64,000 nt of DNA from Roseateles depolymerans (GTDB lineage: Bacteria > Pseudomonadota > Gammaproteobacteria > Burkholderiales > Burkholderiaceae_C), in NCBI GenBank assembly GCA_003241055.1, contig QFOD01000012.1:1-64000 (forward strand), read 5' to 3'. The notes under the pieces are model-generated. The model did no database searches. It was not told the origin of the DNA and saw nothing but the letters and a program-made list of their open reading frames with translations. Made by a program: the position numbers and the translations under genes. Shown in pieces: positions 1-8,830 of the stretch. Position 1 is the stretch's first letter, and the number at the start of each line of letters is the position of its first letter.

Positions 1-431
1 AGGCGGGTGACGTTGCCACCGGCGAAGGTGGTGGCGCCGCTGACGTTGAGCGTGCCCTCGGTGCCGTCGCTGCGGCCCAGCCAGACGGTGCCGTTGCCGG
101 CGAAGCTGGCGGAGCCGGCATCGAGCAGGCCGCTGCCGCCGAGGCTGCCCGCATGGAGCAGCAGGCTGCCGATGGCACGCGCGTCGGTCAGGATGACCTC
201 GTGGTTGCCGTTCTGGATGATGGCCGTGTCGCCGGCGCCGGGCACGCCCAGCAGCGACCACTTGCTGGCGTCGGACCAGTTGCCGCTGGTGCCCAGCCAG
301 GTGTAGGTGGCCGCGCCGACGGGGGTGGCCAGACTGGCCAGGCCGGCGCACATCAGGGCCAGCGCAAGGGGGCGCCGCGCGGCGGGCCGGGGGCGGGTGA
401 GACGGTTGCGCGCAGAGGAAGTGTTCCGCAT
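1..431 (-). CDS. Secreted repeat-type surface protein, N-terminal part (cut by window edge)
   Basis: The reading frame opens at an ATG whose A lies at 431 and runs off the left end, so only the first ~143 residues are visible. A positively charged start (RNRLTRPRP, ARRP) is followed by a hydrophobic stretch ending near VGAA, which looks like an unusually long signal peptide. The mature part starts with YTWLGTSGNWSDASKWS and a nearby VPGAGDTAII. This pattern is common in autotransporter-associated or PEP-CTERM-type surface proteins built of beta-strand repeats. The C-terminus, which would show an autotransporter barrel or a PEP-CTERM tail, is outside the window, so the export route is unknown. 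Function cannot be named beyond a secreted, probably beta-helical surface protein. Confidence 0.7.
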   Translation of the reverse strand, partial: MRNTSSARNRLTRPRPAARRPLALALMCAGLASLATPVGAATYTWLGTSGNWSDASKWSLLGVPGAGDTAIIQNGNHEVILTDARAIGSLLLHAGSLGGSGLLDAGSASFAGNGTVWLGRSDGTEGTLNVSGATTFAGGNVTR

Positions 432-605
432 GGGGTGCTCCAAAGGGGTGACGGGCTGCCGGCCGGCTCGGGCCGCAGGGGAGGTCAGGACCTCTTCGGG
501 ATGACGGTGCGCGTGCGCGGCTGTCAGGCCTGCGGGCGCAACATGTCAGGCAACTCCCCGCGGGTGCGGGGGTGGGCGCCACGTTTGTGCGGAAGCGGCC
601 GGGGT

Positions 606-992
606 TCAGCCCGGGTCGTGACAGACGGCTTCGATGTTGTGGCCGTCGGGGTCCAGCACGAAGGCGCCGTAGTAATGAGGGTGGTAGTGCGGGCGCAGGC
701 CCGGCGCGCCGTTGTCGCGCCCGCCGGCGGCCAGGGCCGCGCGGTGGAAGGCGTCCACTACCGCGCGCGACGCGGCGCGAAACGCGATGTGCAGCGGCGG
801 CTGGTTGGGCGTGCCCGAGCTGATCCAGAAGTCCGGCTTGGGTGGCTCGCCAAAGCCTGCCACGTCGGCGTGGCCGGTCTCGGCAGCCGACAGTGCCATC
901 AGCGGCACATAGCCCAGCGGCGCGAGCGCGGCGGCGTAGAAGGCCTGGCTGCGCTGGAAATCGCTGACGGTGACGCCGGTGTGATCGATCAT
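606..992 (-). CDS. VOC (glyoxalase/dioxygenase) superfamily protein
   Basis: A 128-residue protein, the usual size of a single-domain vicinal-oxygen-chelate protein. It begins MIDHTGVTVSD, the typical first strand carrying a possible metal-ligand histidine. It has a central PPLHIAF strand with a second histidine and ends with GHNIEAVCH, where the glutamate would be the third ligand. HYHPHYYGAFVLDPDGHNIE matches the last beta-strand region of the family. Members include glyoxalases, fosfomycin-resistance enzymes and extradiol dioxygenases, and the substrate cannot be told from sequence. It stands alone between the surface-protein gene and the divergent chaN-like gene. Confidence 0.85.
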   Translation of the reverse strand: MIDHTGVTVSDFQRSQAFYAAALAPLGYVPLMALSAAETGHADVAGFGEPPKPDFWISSGTPNQPPLHIAFRAASRAVVDAFHRAALAAGGRDNGAPGLRPHYHPHYYGAFVLDPDGHNIEAVCHDPG

Positions 993-1106
993 CTGCAGGC
1001 CCTTGCTCGTTGTGGGGTGGTGGCGATGTTAGCGAGCGCCGGCGGCGCGGCGGGCCTGCGTGAAATCAGCGTGCCCGGCAGGCCGTATCCGCTCTATCCT
1101 GCCGTC

Positions 1107-1943
1107 ATGATCCGTGCCCGTATGAAGACCCGCTGCGCCGCGCTGGCGCTGAGTTCCTTGCTGCTCGCCGCCTGTGCGGGCCAGCCGCCCGCGCCACCCC
1201 AGACTGACTTTGTGCTGCTGGGCGAGGTGCATGACAACGCCGTGCAGCACCGGCTGCGCGCCGAGCGGCTGCGGGCCCTGCTGGCCGACGGCCGACCCAC
1301 GGCGGTGGTGTTCGAGCAGATGCCGGCCGCGCGCCAGGCCGAGCTGGCCGCGGCGCAGCAGCAGCACCCGCGTGACGTGGACGCCGTGGTGGACGCCGGC
1401 CAGCTCGACCGCAAGGGCTGGAAGTGGCCGCTGCACCAGCCGCTGTTCGAGGCCAGCCTGGCGGGCGGCGCGCGCGTGCTGGGCGGCAACCTGGGCCGCG
1501 ACGAGCTGCGCCGCCTGATGCGCGAGGGCGACGCCGCCTGGCCGCCCGAGCTGCTGGCGCTGGTGCGGCAAACACCGTGGAGCGAGGCCCAGCAGCAGGC
1601 ACAGCTCAAGGCGATAGCCGATGGCCACTGCGGCGCGCTGCCGGCTGCCATGCAGGCGCCCATGGCCACGGCACAGCGCGCCCGCGACGCCTCGCTGGCG
1701 CAGGCCCTGCTCGCGGCACGGGCGGCCGGCGCGCAGCGCGTCGTGTTGATCGCCGGCAACGGCCATGTGGACCGCGCGCTGGGCGTGCCGCGCTATCTGG
1801 AGGCGGCCGGCGTGGCGCCCGAGACCATCCACGCGGTGGGCTATCTGGAAGCCGGCGGCGGTGACACGGGCCGCTACGACGAGCGCGTGGAAACCGCAGC
1901 GGCCGAGCGTGAAGACCCCTGCAAGGCGTTGCGCCAGCGCTGA
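1107..1943 (+). CDS. ChaN family haem-binding-type lipoprotein (PhuW-like)
   Basis: The 278-residue product starts with a short signal peptide and a lipobox (LLLAAC), so it is probably a lipoprotein anchored through Cys about residue 24. The body has the ChaN signatures FVLLGEVHDN near the start, VVFEQMP, and VVLIAGNGHVDRALGVPRYL near the end. Family knowledge: Campylobacter ChaN is an iron-regulated lipoprotein that binds haem, and Pseudomonas PhuW belongs to the same family and lies with phu haem-uptake genes. Here the gene ends 18 bases from the end of the convergent hmu-tonB operon, which supports a link to haem. Start chosen at the ATG at 1107; an in-frame ATG at 1122 is possible. Confidence 0.82.
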   Translation: MIRARMKTRCAALALSSLLLAACAGQPPAPPQTDFVLLGEVHDNAVQHRLRAERLRALLADGRPTAVVFEQMPAARQAELAAAQQQHPRDVDAVVDAGQLDRKGWKWPLHQPLFEASLAGGARVLGGNLGRDELRRLMREGDAAWPPELLALVRQTPWSEAQQQAQLKAIADGHCGALPAAMQAPMATAQRARDASLAQALLAARAAGAQRVVLIAGNGHVDRALGVPRYLEAAGVAPETIHAVGYLEAGGGDTGRYDERVETAAAEREDPCKALRQR

Positions 1944-1961
1944 ACGGCCGGCCCGCCGCCG

Positions 1962-2642
1962 CTACGGCGCGTGGTGCAGCACGAAGCGCAGCGGGTATTC
2001 CACCCAGGCGGTCAGCCGCTGCTCGCCATGGCGGGCGGGCAGGTAGGGGCAGGCCAGCGCCACCTGACGCGCGGCCTCGTCCAGCAGCCGCCAGCCGCTG
2101 CCGTTTTGCACGACGACGTCGGCCGCGCGTCCCTGCGGGTCGACCTGCACGCGCAGCATCACCAGGCCCTCGATGCCGCGCTCGCGCAGCAGCGCCGGGT
2201 AGTGCTGCGCCATGCCGCGCGAGCTGCAGCTGCCATGCTCGGGCGGCAGTGCGGCCGGCTGCCATCTCGGCTCCTCGATGTCGGCCTGTGCCACGACGGC
2301 GGTGGCGGCCTCGGCAGGCCTGGCGGTGGGGGCCGGTGTGCTGCTGAGGGCCGGCCGCTCGGCCGGCGCGGCCGCAGGCTCGGCGGCCAGCGTGAAGGCA
2401 GGCGGCGCGACCAGCGCGGGCCGCGGCGGCGCAGGCAGGCCGGGCGGCCGCACTTGTGGCGGCATGGGTGACAGGTGTTGCGTTGGCTGCTCGGGCGCGG
2501 GCAGCAGGCGCAGCTGCACCAGTGCTGGGGTGTGCCGTGCGGCGGGTCTCAGGGCATGGGAGGCCTGTGCGCCCTGCCACAGCAGCGTGGCCAGCGCCGC
2601 GCCGTGCAGCAGCGCCACGCCAGCGGCGGCGCTGCGGTTCAT
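1962..2642 (-). CDS. tonB: TonB-type energy transducer of the haem operon
   Basis: The 226-residue protein has one N-terminal membrane helix (VALLHGAALATLLW), then a Pro/Ala-rich periplasmic spacer of about 100 residues. It closes with a C-terminal TonB domain: YPALLRERGIEGLVMLRVQV, then a variable GSGWRLLDEAA segment and a final PLRFVLHH. This arrangement couples the proton-motive force, through ExbB/ExbD, to TonB-dependent receptors. Its ATG overlaps the hmuV stop (ATGA), so it is translationally coupled as the last gene of the haem operon and probably serves HmuR. No exbBD genes are in the window, so partners must be supplied from elsewhere. Confidence 0.85.
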   Translation of the reverse strand: MNRSAAAGVALLHGAALATLLWQGAQASHALRPAARHTPALVQLRLLPAPEQPTQHLSPMPPQVRPPGLPAPPRPALVAPPAFTLAAEPAAAPAERPALSSTPAPTARPAEAATAVVAQADIEEPRWQPAALPPEHGSCSSRGMAQHYPALLRERGIEGLVMLRVQVDPQGRAADVVVQNGSGWRLLDEAARQVALACPYLPARHGEQRLTAWVEYPLRFVLHHAP

Positions 2643-3436
2643 GCCGGTTCGGCCAGCGCGCGGGCGCGCACCGGCAGCACGGCCAGGCCCTCGGCGTCGC
2701 GCAGCAGGCGCAGCTTCAGGCCGTAGAGCTGCTCCAGCAAGGGCAGGGCTGCGGGCATGGCGTCGCAGTCGGCCAGGATGCGGCCCTCGCGCACCAGCCA
2801 CAGGCGTTCGAAGTGGTTGAGCGCGATGTTGAGGTCGTGCAGCACGGCCACCAGCGCATGGCCGCGTTCGGCGGCAAAAGCCTGCATCGCGCCGGTCAGC
2901 TCCAGCGTGAGGCCGGGGTCCAGCGCGGCCAGCGGCTCGTCGAACAGCAGCAGGCCGCCGCGGGCGTCCCACAGCTGGGCGAACACGCGGGCCAGCTGCA
3001 CGCGGGCCTGCTCGCCGCCGGACAGCGTGTCAAAGCGCCGGCCCTGCAGATGATCGGCCTGGGCCAGCGCCAGCGCTTGCTGCACGAGGGCGTCGGGCGC
3101 GGCCTCCTGCCGGGCCACGCGGCCCAGCGCCACCACCAGTTCCACCGGCAGGCCGAAGGCCACCGCATGCGACTGCGGCAGCACCGCGCGGCGCAGTGCC
3201 AGCGCGGCTTGCGGCCATTGCGGCAGCGGCCGGCCGTCGAATTCCACCGTTCCGTCAGCAGGCTGCCATTCGCCGGCCATCAGGCGCAGCAGGCTGGACT
3301 TGCCCGCGCCGCTGGGCCCCAGGATGGCGATGCGCTCGCCGGCGCGCAGCTGCAACGTGAACGGGCCCATGCGCAGCCGCCCGCGCGTGAGCGTGGCGCG
3401 GCGCAGCTGCATCAGGGCGGGACTTGGCGCCTGCAT
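2639..3436 (-). CDS. hmuV: Hemin ABC transporter ATP-binding protein HmuV
   Basis: A 265-residue ABC ATPase. It shows the Walker A motif GPSGAGKSS, a Q-loop region LPQSH, the signature LSGGEQARVQLARV, Walker B LLLFDEP and the switch histidine in VAVLHDLN. LSGGEQ-RV-ARV with an inserted 'AQLWDARGGLLLFDEPLAALDP' is typical of HmuV/PhuV. It would power haem import through HmuU. The gene begins one base before the end of hmuU (TGATG) and overlaps tonB by four bases, so expression is tightly coupled. Confidence 0.93.
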   Translation of the reverse strand: MQAPSPALMQLRRATLTRGRLRMGPFTLQLRAGERIAILGPSGAGKSSLLRLMAGEWQPADGTVEFDGRPLPQWPQAALALRRAVLPQSHAVAFGLPVELVVALGRVARQEAAPDALVQQALALAQADHLQGRRFDTLSGGEQARVQLARVFAQLWDARGGLLLFDEPLAALDPGLTLELTGAMQAFAAERGHALVAVLHDLNIALNHFERLWLVREGRILADCDAMPAALPLLEQLYGLKLRLLRDAEGLAVLPVRARALAEPA

Positions 3437-4512
3437 CAGGCGGCTCCGTGGCGGCGCATGCCGGCGCGTAGCAGCGCGAGAAACCAGGGCGCACCGATCA
3501 GCGCGCTGAACACGCCCACCGGCACCTCGGCCGGTGCGGCCACGGTGCGGCCCAGCGTGTCGGCCACCACCAGCAGCAGTGCACCGCACACCATGGCCAT
3601 GGGCATGAGGCGGCGCTGGTCGGCCCCCGCCAGCTGGCGGGCCAGGTGCGGGGCGATCAGGCCGATGAAACCAATGCTGCCGCACCAGGCCACGGCCAGC
3701 GCGCTGAGCAGCGCGATCAGCGCGATGGCGCGCCAGCGCAGGCCCTGCACGTCCACGCCGATATGGCTGGCGGCGGCCTCGCCCAGCGCCAGCGCGTTCA
3801 GGCGCTGGGCCATGCGCCGCGCGGCCCAGCCGCCCAGCACCAGCGCCGCCAGCATCACGCCGCTCATCAGCCAGTTGGCGCCGGCCAGCGAGCCCAGTGT
3901 CCAGAAGCTGATGGCGCGCAGCTGCTCGTCGGTGGCCACGCTGCTGCACAGGCCGATGACGGCAAAGCACAGCGCCTGCAGGGCCAGCCCCGTCAGCAGC
4001 AGGCCGGCGATGGAGCCCGGCGCCAGCCAGCGCGCGGTGCGCTCCAGCATCAGGCACACCAGCAGCGCGCCACCAAAGCCCAGCGCCGGCATCAGCCACA
4101 GGCGCCAGGCCGGCGGCAGGCTCAGCTGCAGGCTGGCGAACAGCGTCAGCCCCAGCGCCACGGCCGCACCGGCGCCGCTGGTGACACCCAGCAGGGCGGG
4201 GTCCGCCATGGGGTTGCGAAACAGCGCCTGGGCCAGCGCGCCGGCCAGCGCCAGCGCCGCGCCCACGGCCAGGGCCAGCAGCAGGCGCGGCAGGCGCAGC
4301 TGCCACAGCACATGGGCGCCGCCGCTGAAGGGGACGTCGCCGGCGGCCCACGGGGGCGAAAGCCAGTCCTGCGCGCTCAGCGGCAGGGCGCCGAGCTGGG
4401 CACACAGCGCGGTGATCAGCAGCGTCAGCGCCAGCAGGGCGGCCAGGCGCTGGCGTGGCGTGCCCCGCCAGCGCCTGTGCGGCTCGCGCGTGGGCAGGGC
4501 CAGGGCCGGCAT
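3436..4512 (-). CDS. hmuU: Hemin ABC transporter permease HmuU
   Basis: The 358-residue polytopic membrane protein belongs to the FecCD/BtuC permease family. Recognisable segments are RLPRLLLALAVGAALALAGALAQALFRNPMADPALLGVTSGA near the front, and GFIGLIAPHLARQLAGADQRRLMP followed by ADTLGRTVAAPAEVPVGVFSALIGAPWFLALL near the end; the last two are conserved coupling and gate regions. About ten membrane helices are expected. It forms the inner-membrane channel for haem delivered by HmuT. The chosen ATG lies seven bases after the hmuT stop codon; a GTG slightly upstream could also serve. Confidence 0.92.
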   Translation of the reverse strand: MPALALPTREPHRRWRGTPRQRLAALLALTLLITALCAQLGALPLSAQDWLSPPWAAGDVPFSGGAHVLWQLRLPRLLLALAVGAALALAGALAQALFRNPMADPALLGVTSGAGAAVALGLTLFASLQLSLPPAWRLWLMPALGFGGALLVCLMLERTARWLAPGSIAGLLLTGLALQALCFAVIGLCSSVATDEQLRAISFWTLGSLAGANWLMSGVMLAALVLGGWAARRMAQRLNALALGEAAASHIGVDVQGLRWRAIALIALLSALAVAWCGSIGFIGLIAPHLARQLAGADQRRLMPMAMVCGALLLVVADTLGRTVAAPAEVPVGVFSALIGAPWFLALLRAGMRRHGAA

Positions 4513-4519
4513 GGTGGCG

Positions 4520-5383
4520 TCACGCACGGTGCAGCGCCTGGGCCAGGCGGGGCAGCAGCGCAGGCAGGCGCGGGCCGAAGCCCAGCAGCTCCAGCGCGTC
4601 GAAGGCGACGACGCGGCGCGCGCGCCCGGCCGGCGTCTGTGCAAGACCCGGCACCTGCAGCAGCGGCTCGATGCCGCCGGCGGCGTCCAGGCCTTCGCGG
4701 GTGGTGAGGATGATCTCCGGCGCGGCGGCAATCACCGCCTCGGGCGTGAGCTGCCGGTAGCCGTTGATGCCGCCCATCACGTTGCGCACGCCGGCGTAGC
4801 CCAGCATCGCGTCGGCCGCGGTGCCCTGGCCGGCGATGCGCAGCTGCGCCATGCTGTGGGCCAGCACGAACAGCACCTGCGGCTGCCGCGCCGCGCTCTG
4901 CGCGAGCTGCTGCACCTGGCGCTGCCCGGCCTGCCATTGGGCGTCCAGCCGCTGGTTCAGCGCGCGGGCCTCGGCCGGGCGGCCCAGCAGCTCGCCGATG
5001 CGCGTGCTGCGCGCCAGCAGGCCCTCGAAGCGGTGCTCGGCGCGCAGGATGTGCAGCGGCACGCGGGCCAGCTCCAGCTGGCGCAGCACGGGCGGCGGAC
5101 CGGCATCTTCAGTGGCCAGGATCAGCGTGGGCGCGAGCGACAGCAGGCCTTCGGCGGAGAGCGTGCGCTGGTAGCCCACGTCGGGCAGGGCGCGGGCGGC
5201 GGCGGGGTAGCTGGAGGTGCTGTCCACGCCCACCAGCAGGCGCTCGGCGCCCAGTGCGTAGACGATCTCGGTGAGCGCGCCGCCCACGCTGATCACGCGT
5301 GGCGTGGCCGCCGCCGCGCGGGCAAGACCCGCCCCCGACGCGCCCAGCGCCAGCAGCGCACCGAGCTGGCGGCGGTTCAGCAT
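4520..5383 (-). CDS. hmuT: Periplasmic hemin-binding protein HmuT
   Basis: The 287-residue protein opens with MLNRRQLGALLALGASGAGLARAAA, a signal peptide, followed by a class III periplasmic binding fold: PRVISVGGALTEIVYALGAE, then VGVDSTSSYP, VGYQRTLSAEGLLSL, LAPTLILATEDAGPP. The conserved tyrosine in VGYQRTLS matches the position of the haem-ligating Tyr in ShuT/PhuT; this is family inference. It would capture haem from HmuR and pass it to HmuUV. The gene overlaps the end of hmuS by seven bases, supporting translational coupling. Confidence 0.92.
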   Translation of the reverse strand: MLNRRQLGALLALGASGAGLARAAAATPRVISVGGALTEIVYALGAERLLVGVDSTSSYPAAARALPDVGYQRTLSAEGLLSLAPTLILATEDAGPPPVLRQLELARVPLHILRAEHRFEGLLARSTRIGELLGRPAEARALNQRLDAQWQAGQRQVQQLAQSAARQPQVLFVLAHSMAQLRIAGQGTAADAMLGYAGVRNVMGGINGYRQLTPEAVIAAAPEIILTTREGLDAAGGIEPLLQVPGLAQTPAGRARRVVAFDALELLGFGPRLPALLPRLAQALHRA

Positions 5384-6471
5384 GGGATGGCCTTGCGCGG
5401 GGTGTCCACCAGGCTCTCCAGCAGCACGCGCCAGTCGCAGCGCTCGGCCTGGCCGGGCTTGCGCTCGCCGAAGAACTGCGCGATCAGGCGCTGCTGGGCG
5501 TCGAACAGCTCCAGCGAGCAGACCAGGCCGTCGCTGGTGGGCTTGCGCACCAGCCAGGCGCTGGCGATGTGGTCTTCGCGCAGGTGCAGGTTGAAGCCGG
5601 GGTCCAGCACGTTGAGCCAGGGGCCCATCACCGCCACGCGCGTGACCGGGCCGCTGTGGATCTGGATCATGCCGGGGTTGCCGACGAAGCACATGATGGG
5701 CAGCGCCAGCTGGGCGGCGCGGCTGAGCAGCTCCTGCGCGCTGCCGGCGCTCAGCGGCTGGGCGAAGGCCGGGTCGGCCAGGCGCAGCGCCTGGCTGCGC
5801 GTGAGGCCGAAGCGCTTGAGCAGGCCGAAGAAGTCGTGCGTGTCGCGCAACGCCGACCAGGCCTCGCGAAAGCCGGCCTGGTCGATCGCGTCGTCGGGCT
5901 GCTCGGCCGGCTCCTGCCAGGCCTCGCCCAGCACCAGGCCGGGGTGCTGGTCGGCGTGCAGGCGCTGTGCCACCAGGGCCTCCCAGGCGGCCAGGTCGCT
6001 GGCCGGGCGCAGGAAGATCTTGTGCACCGCCTGGCCGGCCGGGTCGAAGAACTGCAGGCTGCGCTGCCAGGCCCCGTCGGCCAGGCGCTCGGTGACCGCG
6101 AAGCCGTGGGCCCATTGCGTGTAGAACACGCGCAGGTCGATGGCGCCGCCCAGCACCAGGCCGACGCCGCGCTGGTGGCTGGCACGGCGGTAGACGCCCA
6201 CCTTCTCGTGCACGCAGGAGTCGTTGCGGGTCAGTGCCATCAGCTCGCCCAGCGGCTCGAGGTGCTCGATCAGATCGGCCCAGTCCTCGCGCAGGCGACG
6301 CGCGCGCAGCGGCGACTCCGCCTCGTTGAAGGCGCCGCAGTGGGCCGCGATCAGCTCGCCCTCGGAGAGCTGCAGGTGCGCGGCGATGTCGCGGTGGCGG
6401 GCCGGGTGGCCGGCCTCAAGCCTGGCGCTGGCGAAGGCGCGGCGGGTGTCGTCGAAGCGGGAGGTGATCAT
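5377..6471 (-). CDS. hmuS: Hemin-degrading / haem-trafficking factor HmuS
   Basis: The 364-residue cytoplasmic protein is the usual length of HemS/HmuS/PhuS and shows the two repeated halves of that family, e.g. HLEPLGELMALTRNDSCVHEKVGVY in the first half and LPIMCFVGNPGMIQIHSGPV with WLNVLDPGFNLHLRED in the second. Family members bind haem released by the HmuTUV importer and either degrade it or hand it to a haem oxygenase. It sits between the receptor gene (21-base gap) and hmuT (overlap), the same order as in many proteobacterial haem operons. Confidence 0.93.
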   Translation of the reverse strand: MITSRFDDTRRAFASARLEAGHPARHRDIAAHLQLSEGELIAAHCGAFNEAESPLRARRLREDWADLIEHLEPLGELMALTRNDSCVHEKVGVYRRASHQRGVGLVLGGAIDLRVFYTQWAHGFAVTERLADGAWQRSLQFFDPAGQAVHKIFLRPASDLAAWEALVAQRLHADQHPGLVLGEAWQEPAEQPDDAIDQAGFREAWSALRDTHDFFGLLKRFGLTRSQALRLADPAFAQPLSAGSAQELLSRAAQLALPIMCFVGNPGMIQIHSGPVTRVAVMGPWLNVLDPGFNLHLREDHIASAWLVRKPTSDGLVCSLELFDAQQRLIAQFFGERKPGQAERCDWRVLLESLVDTPRKAIPC

Positions 6472-6492
6472 GGCGAGGCTCCGTGGCGAGGG

Positions 6493-8721
6493 TCAGAAGT
6501 CGGCGCGCAGCGACAGCTGCAGCTGGCGGCCGGGGGCGGTGTAGGCGTCGAGCACGTTGCTGCTGGCGGCGATGCCGCGCACGTCGGCCCAGCGCCAGTA
6601 CTTCTTGTCAGTCAGGTTGCTGATGTAGGCGGCGGCGCGCAGCGTGGCGTTGATGCGATAGCTGGCGCCCAGGTCCAGCACGTCGTAGGACGGCGACAGG
6701 AAGTTGGCGGCGCTGCTACTGCGCGAGGCCGACTTGCCGTTGGCGTGCTGCCAGCTGGCCTGCAGATCCCAGTCGCCGGTTTCCCAGCGCGCGGCCAGCG
6801 TGGCGCGCAGCGGCTGCACGGTGTCCAGCGGCGTGTCGACGCCGCCTTCGTCGCTGTGGCCGCGGGCGCTGGAGAGGGCGCCGCTGAAGCTCAGGCCGGC
6901 TTGCGGCTGCCACATCAGGCGCGCCTCGGCGCCCTGGATGCGCACCCGGGTGAGGTTGATGTACTGGAACACCAGCGGGTTGCTGGGCGTGCCCGCGCCG
7001 CTGACCACCTCCTGGCTGATGAAGTCGCGGTAGCGGTTGTCGTAGGCGCTGAGCTGCCAGCGCAGCGTCTGCGCGAGCTGGCCGCGCAGGCCGATCTCCA
7101 GGCTGTTGGCGTGCTCGGGCTTGAGGTCGGGGTTGCCGATGCTGCGGTAGCCCTGGGCGGGGTTGGCAAAGCCGTTGTTGACCTGGTCCGGCGTGGGGGC
7201 GCGAAAGCCCTGGGCCCACTGCGCATAGGGCTGCAGCTCGGGCAGGGCGCGCCACACCAGGCCCAGGCGCGGCGTGACGGCCTCGTCGGACAGCTTCACC
7301 ACCTCGCCGCCGCTGTAGCCCGCGGCCTTGGGGCTGAGCGCGTAGTGCTCGAAGCGCAGGCCCGGGATGATGCTGAACGCGCCGGCCTCGATCTCGTCCT
7401 GCACGAAGGCGCCGGCCAGCGTGTAGTCGGTGTCGGGGAAGGGCTTGTTGGGGAAGCTCTCGCCGGCCGGCGGCACCGTGCCGTCGCGCACGCCCGAGAT
7501 GCGGTTGCGGCTGATGTCCAGCCCGTAGCTCAGGCGCTGGCCGCTGAGCTGGGTCTGGGCCTGCGTGGTCAGGCCGATCAGGCGCTCCTTGTAATAGCCG
7601 TCGCGGATGCGGTCGGCCGAGACGTAGCGGTCCTCGGTGGTGTATTGCCGGGTCTTGCTGTTTTGCACATAGACCTGGGTCTTGAGTGACTGCAGCCAGG
7701 GGGCGTTGAGGTCTTCGTAGCTGTGTTCCAGCGAGACGCGCTGGCGCTCGAGCTTGTCGCGGGCGTCCAGGTCGACGACGGCCGTGGGCGTGGCGGCACT
7801 GAAGCTGGCGGCACGCGCGCTCAGCACCTCGGTGTCCGTCTTGCGCTGGCGCGCTTCCAGCGTGGCCATCAGCTGGTGCGCCGGGTTGAGGCGCAGGCCC
7901 AGCTTGCCCATCACGCTGTCGCTGCGGATGTCGGCGGGGTTGGGCGCGGTGCGGTTGAGGTTGTCGGCCTCGTTGTCGCCCATGTTCCTGGTTTCGTGGC
8001 CGCGCCGGGTCGTGGCCATCAGCAGGCCCTGCCAGTCGCCCGCCGAGGCCGCCACCGCCGCGCTGAGCTTGGTGGAGCGGTCGGTCGTGAGCACGCTGCT
8101 GCTGACGAAGCCCGCCAGCGTCTTGCCGTTGACCAGCAGATCCTGCGGCGCCCAGGTGCGCAGGCTGAGCGCGCCGCCCAGGCCGTCGCTGCCGAACTGG
8201 GCCGAGGCCGGGCCGCGCAGCACCTCGGCGCTGACCAGCATGTCGGGGTCGATGTAGTCGACCCGGCCGCTGGCGAAGGCGCCGAAGCTGAAGCTCTGCG
8301 GCAGGCGGATGCCGTCCAGCATCATCAGCACCTGGTTGCCCTCCAGGCCGCGGATGTTGATGCCCTCGTTGCCGGCCCGCCCGGTGGAGGCGCCGGCCGC
8401 GGTGAAGCGCGGCGAGACGGCGCGCACAGCCAGGTCCACCTCGCCTTCGAGCAGGTCTTTCAGGTCGCGGGCGTCGCGCTGCTGCAGGCGCTTGCTGCTG
8501 TAGACGGTGACGGTGTTGGGCACCGCGTCGGTGGCGCGCTCGGTGCGGGTGGCGCTGACGGTGACCTCACCCAGGCGCGCGGCCGCGTCGGGTGCCGAGG
8601 CGGCGGGGGCCGGGTTTTGCGGCGCCGTGCCGCCCGAAGTCTGGGCCTGACCGGCGGCCGGCGTGAGCAGGGGAATGAGTGCGCAGAGCGCGAGCGCGAC
8701 CGGCGTGGGGCGCAACAGCAT
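6493..8721 (-). CDS. hmuR: TonB-dependent hemin receptor HmuR
   Basis: The 742-residue protein has a signal peptide ending near AGQAQ, a TonB-box-like start RLGEVTVSATR, a plug domain (NIRGLEGNQVLMMLDGIRLP, VEVLRGPASAQFGSDGLGGA) and a C-terminal barrel ending in an aromatic residue (SLRADF). The FRAP and NPDL motifs typical of haem/haemoglobin receptors are present about two thirds along, but the segment between them contains no histidine, whereas HemR-type receptors carry a haem-ligating His there. It would move haem across the outer membrane using TonB. It is the promoter-proximal gene of hmuRSTUV-tonB and is preceded by a Fur box. Confidence 0.93.
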   Translation of the reverse strand: MLLRPTPVALALCALIPLLTPAAGQAQTSGGTAPQNPAPAASAPDAAARLGEVTVSATRTERATDAVPNTVTVYSSKRLQQRDARDLKDLLEGEVDLAVRAVSPRFTAAGASTGRAGNEGINIRGLEGNQVLMMLDGIRLPQSFSFGAFASGRVDYIDPDMLVSAEVLRGPASAQFGSDGLGGALSLRTWAPQDLLVNGKTLAGFVSSSVLTTDRSTKLSAAVAASAGDWQGLLMATTRRGHETRNMGDNEADNLNRTAPNPADIRSDSVMGKLGLRLNPAHQLMATLEARQRKTDTEVLSARAASFSAATPTAVVDLDARDKLERQRVSLEHSYEDLNAPWLQSLKTQVYVQNSKTRQYTTEDRYVSADRIRDGYYKERLIGLTTQAQTQLSGQRLSYGLDISRNRISGVRDGTVPPAGESFPNKPFPDTDYTLAGAFVQDEIEAGAFSIIPGLRFEHYALSPKAAGYSGGEVVKLSDEAVTPRLGLVWRALPELQPYAQWAQGFRAPTPDQVNNGFANPAQGYRSIGNPDLKPEHANSLEIGLRGQLAQTLRWQLSAYDNRYRDFISQEVVSGAGTPSNPLVFQYINLTRVRIQGAEARLMWQPQAGLSFSGALSSARGHSDEGGVDTPLDTVQPLRATLAARWETGDWDLQASWQHANGKSASRSSSAANFLSPSYDVLDLGASYRINATLRAAAYISNLTDKKYWRWADVRGIAASSNVLDAYTAPGRQLQLSLRADF

Positions 8722-8830
8722 GAGCGAGTCCTTGTAGGGCTGGCACGGGCTGGCGCAGGCTGGCTGGTGCGAATTTTCTGGGTGACGCGCGGCCTCAGGG
8801 CCGGTGGAGTCCGGCCGGGGCGGTCACGAG

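Noticed and set aside
153..1943. Extended frame in front of the ChaN-like lipoprotein
   Set aside because: It overlaps the opposite-strand genes at 1-992, while the signal peptide and lipobox start at 1107.
2456..6124. A 1,222-codon open frame on the plus strand
   Set aside because: It lies entirely antisense to tonB-hmuVUT and most of hmuS, and has Arg/Gln/Ala-rich composition typical of the opposite strand of GC-rich genes.
5299..7689. A 796-codon open frame on the plus strand
   Set aside because: Antisense to the hmuT start, hmuS and hmuR; low-complexity A/G/R/H/Q composition and no domain pattern.
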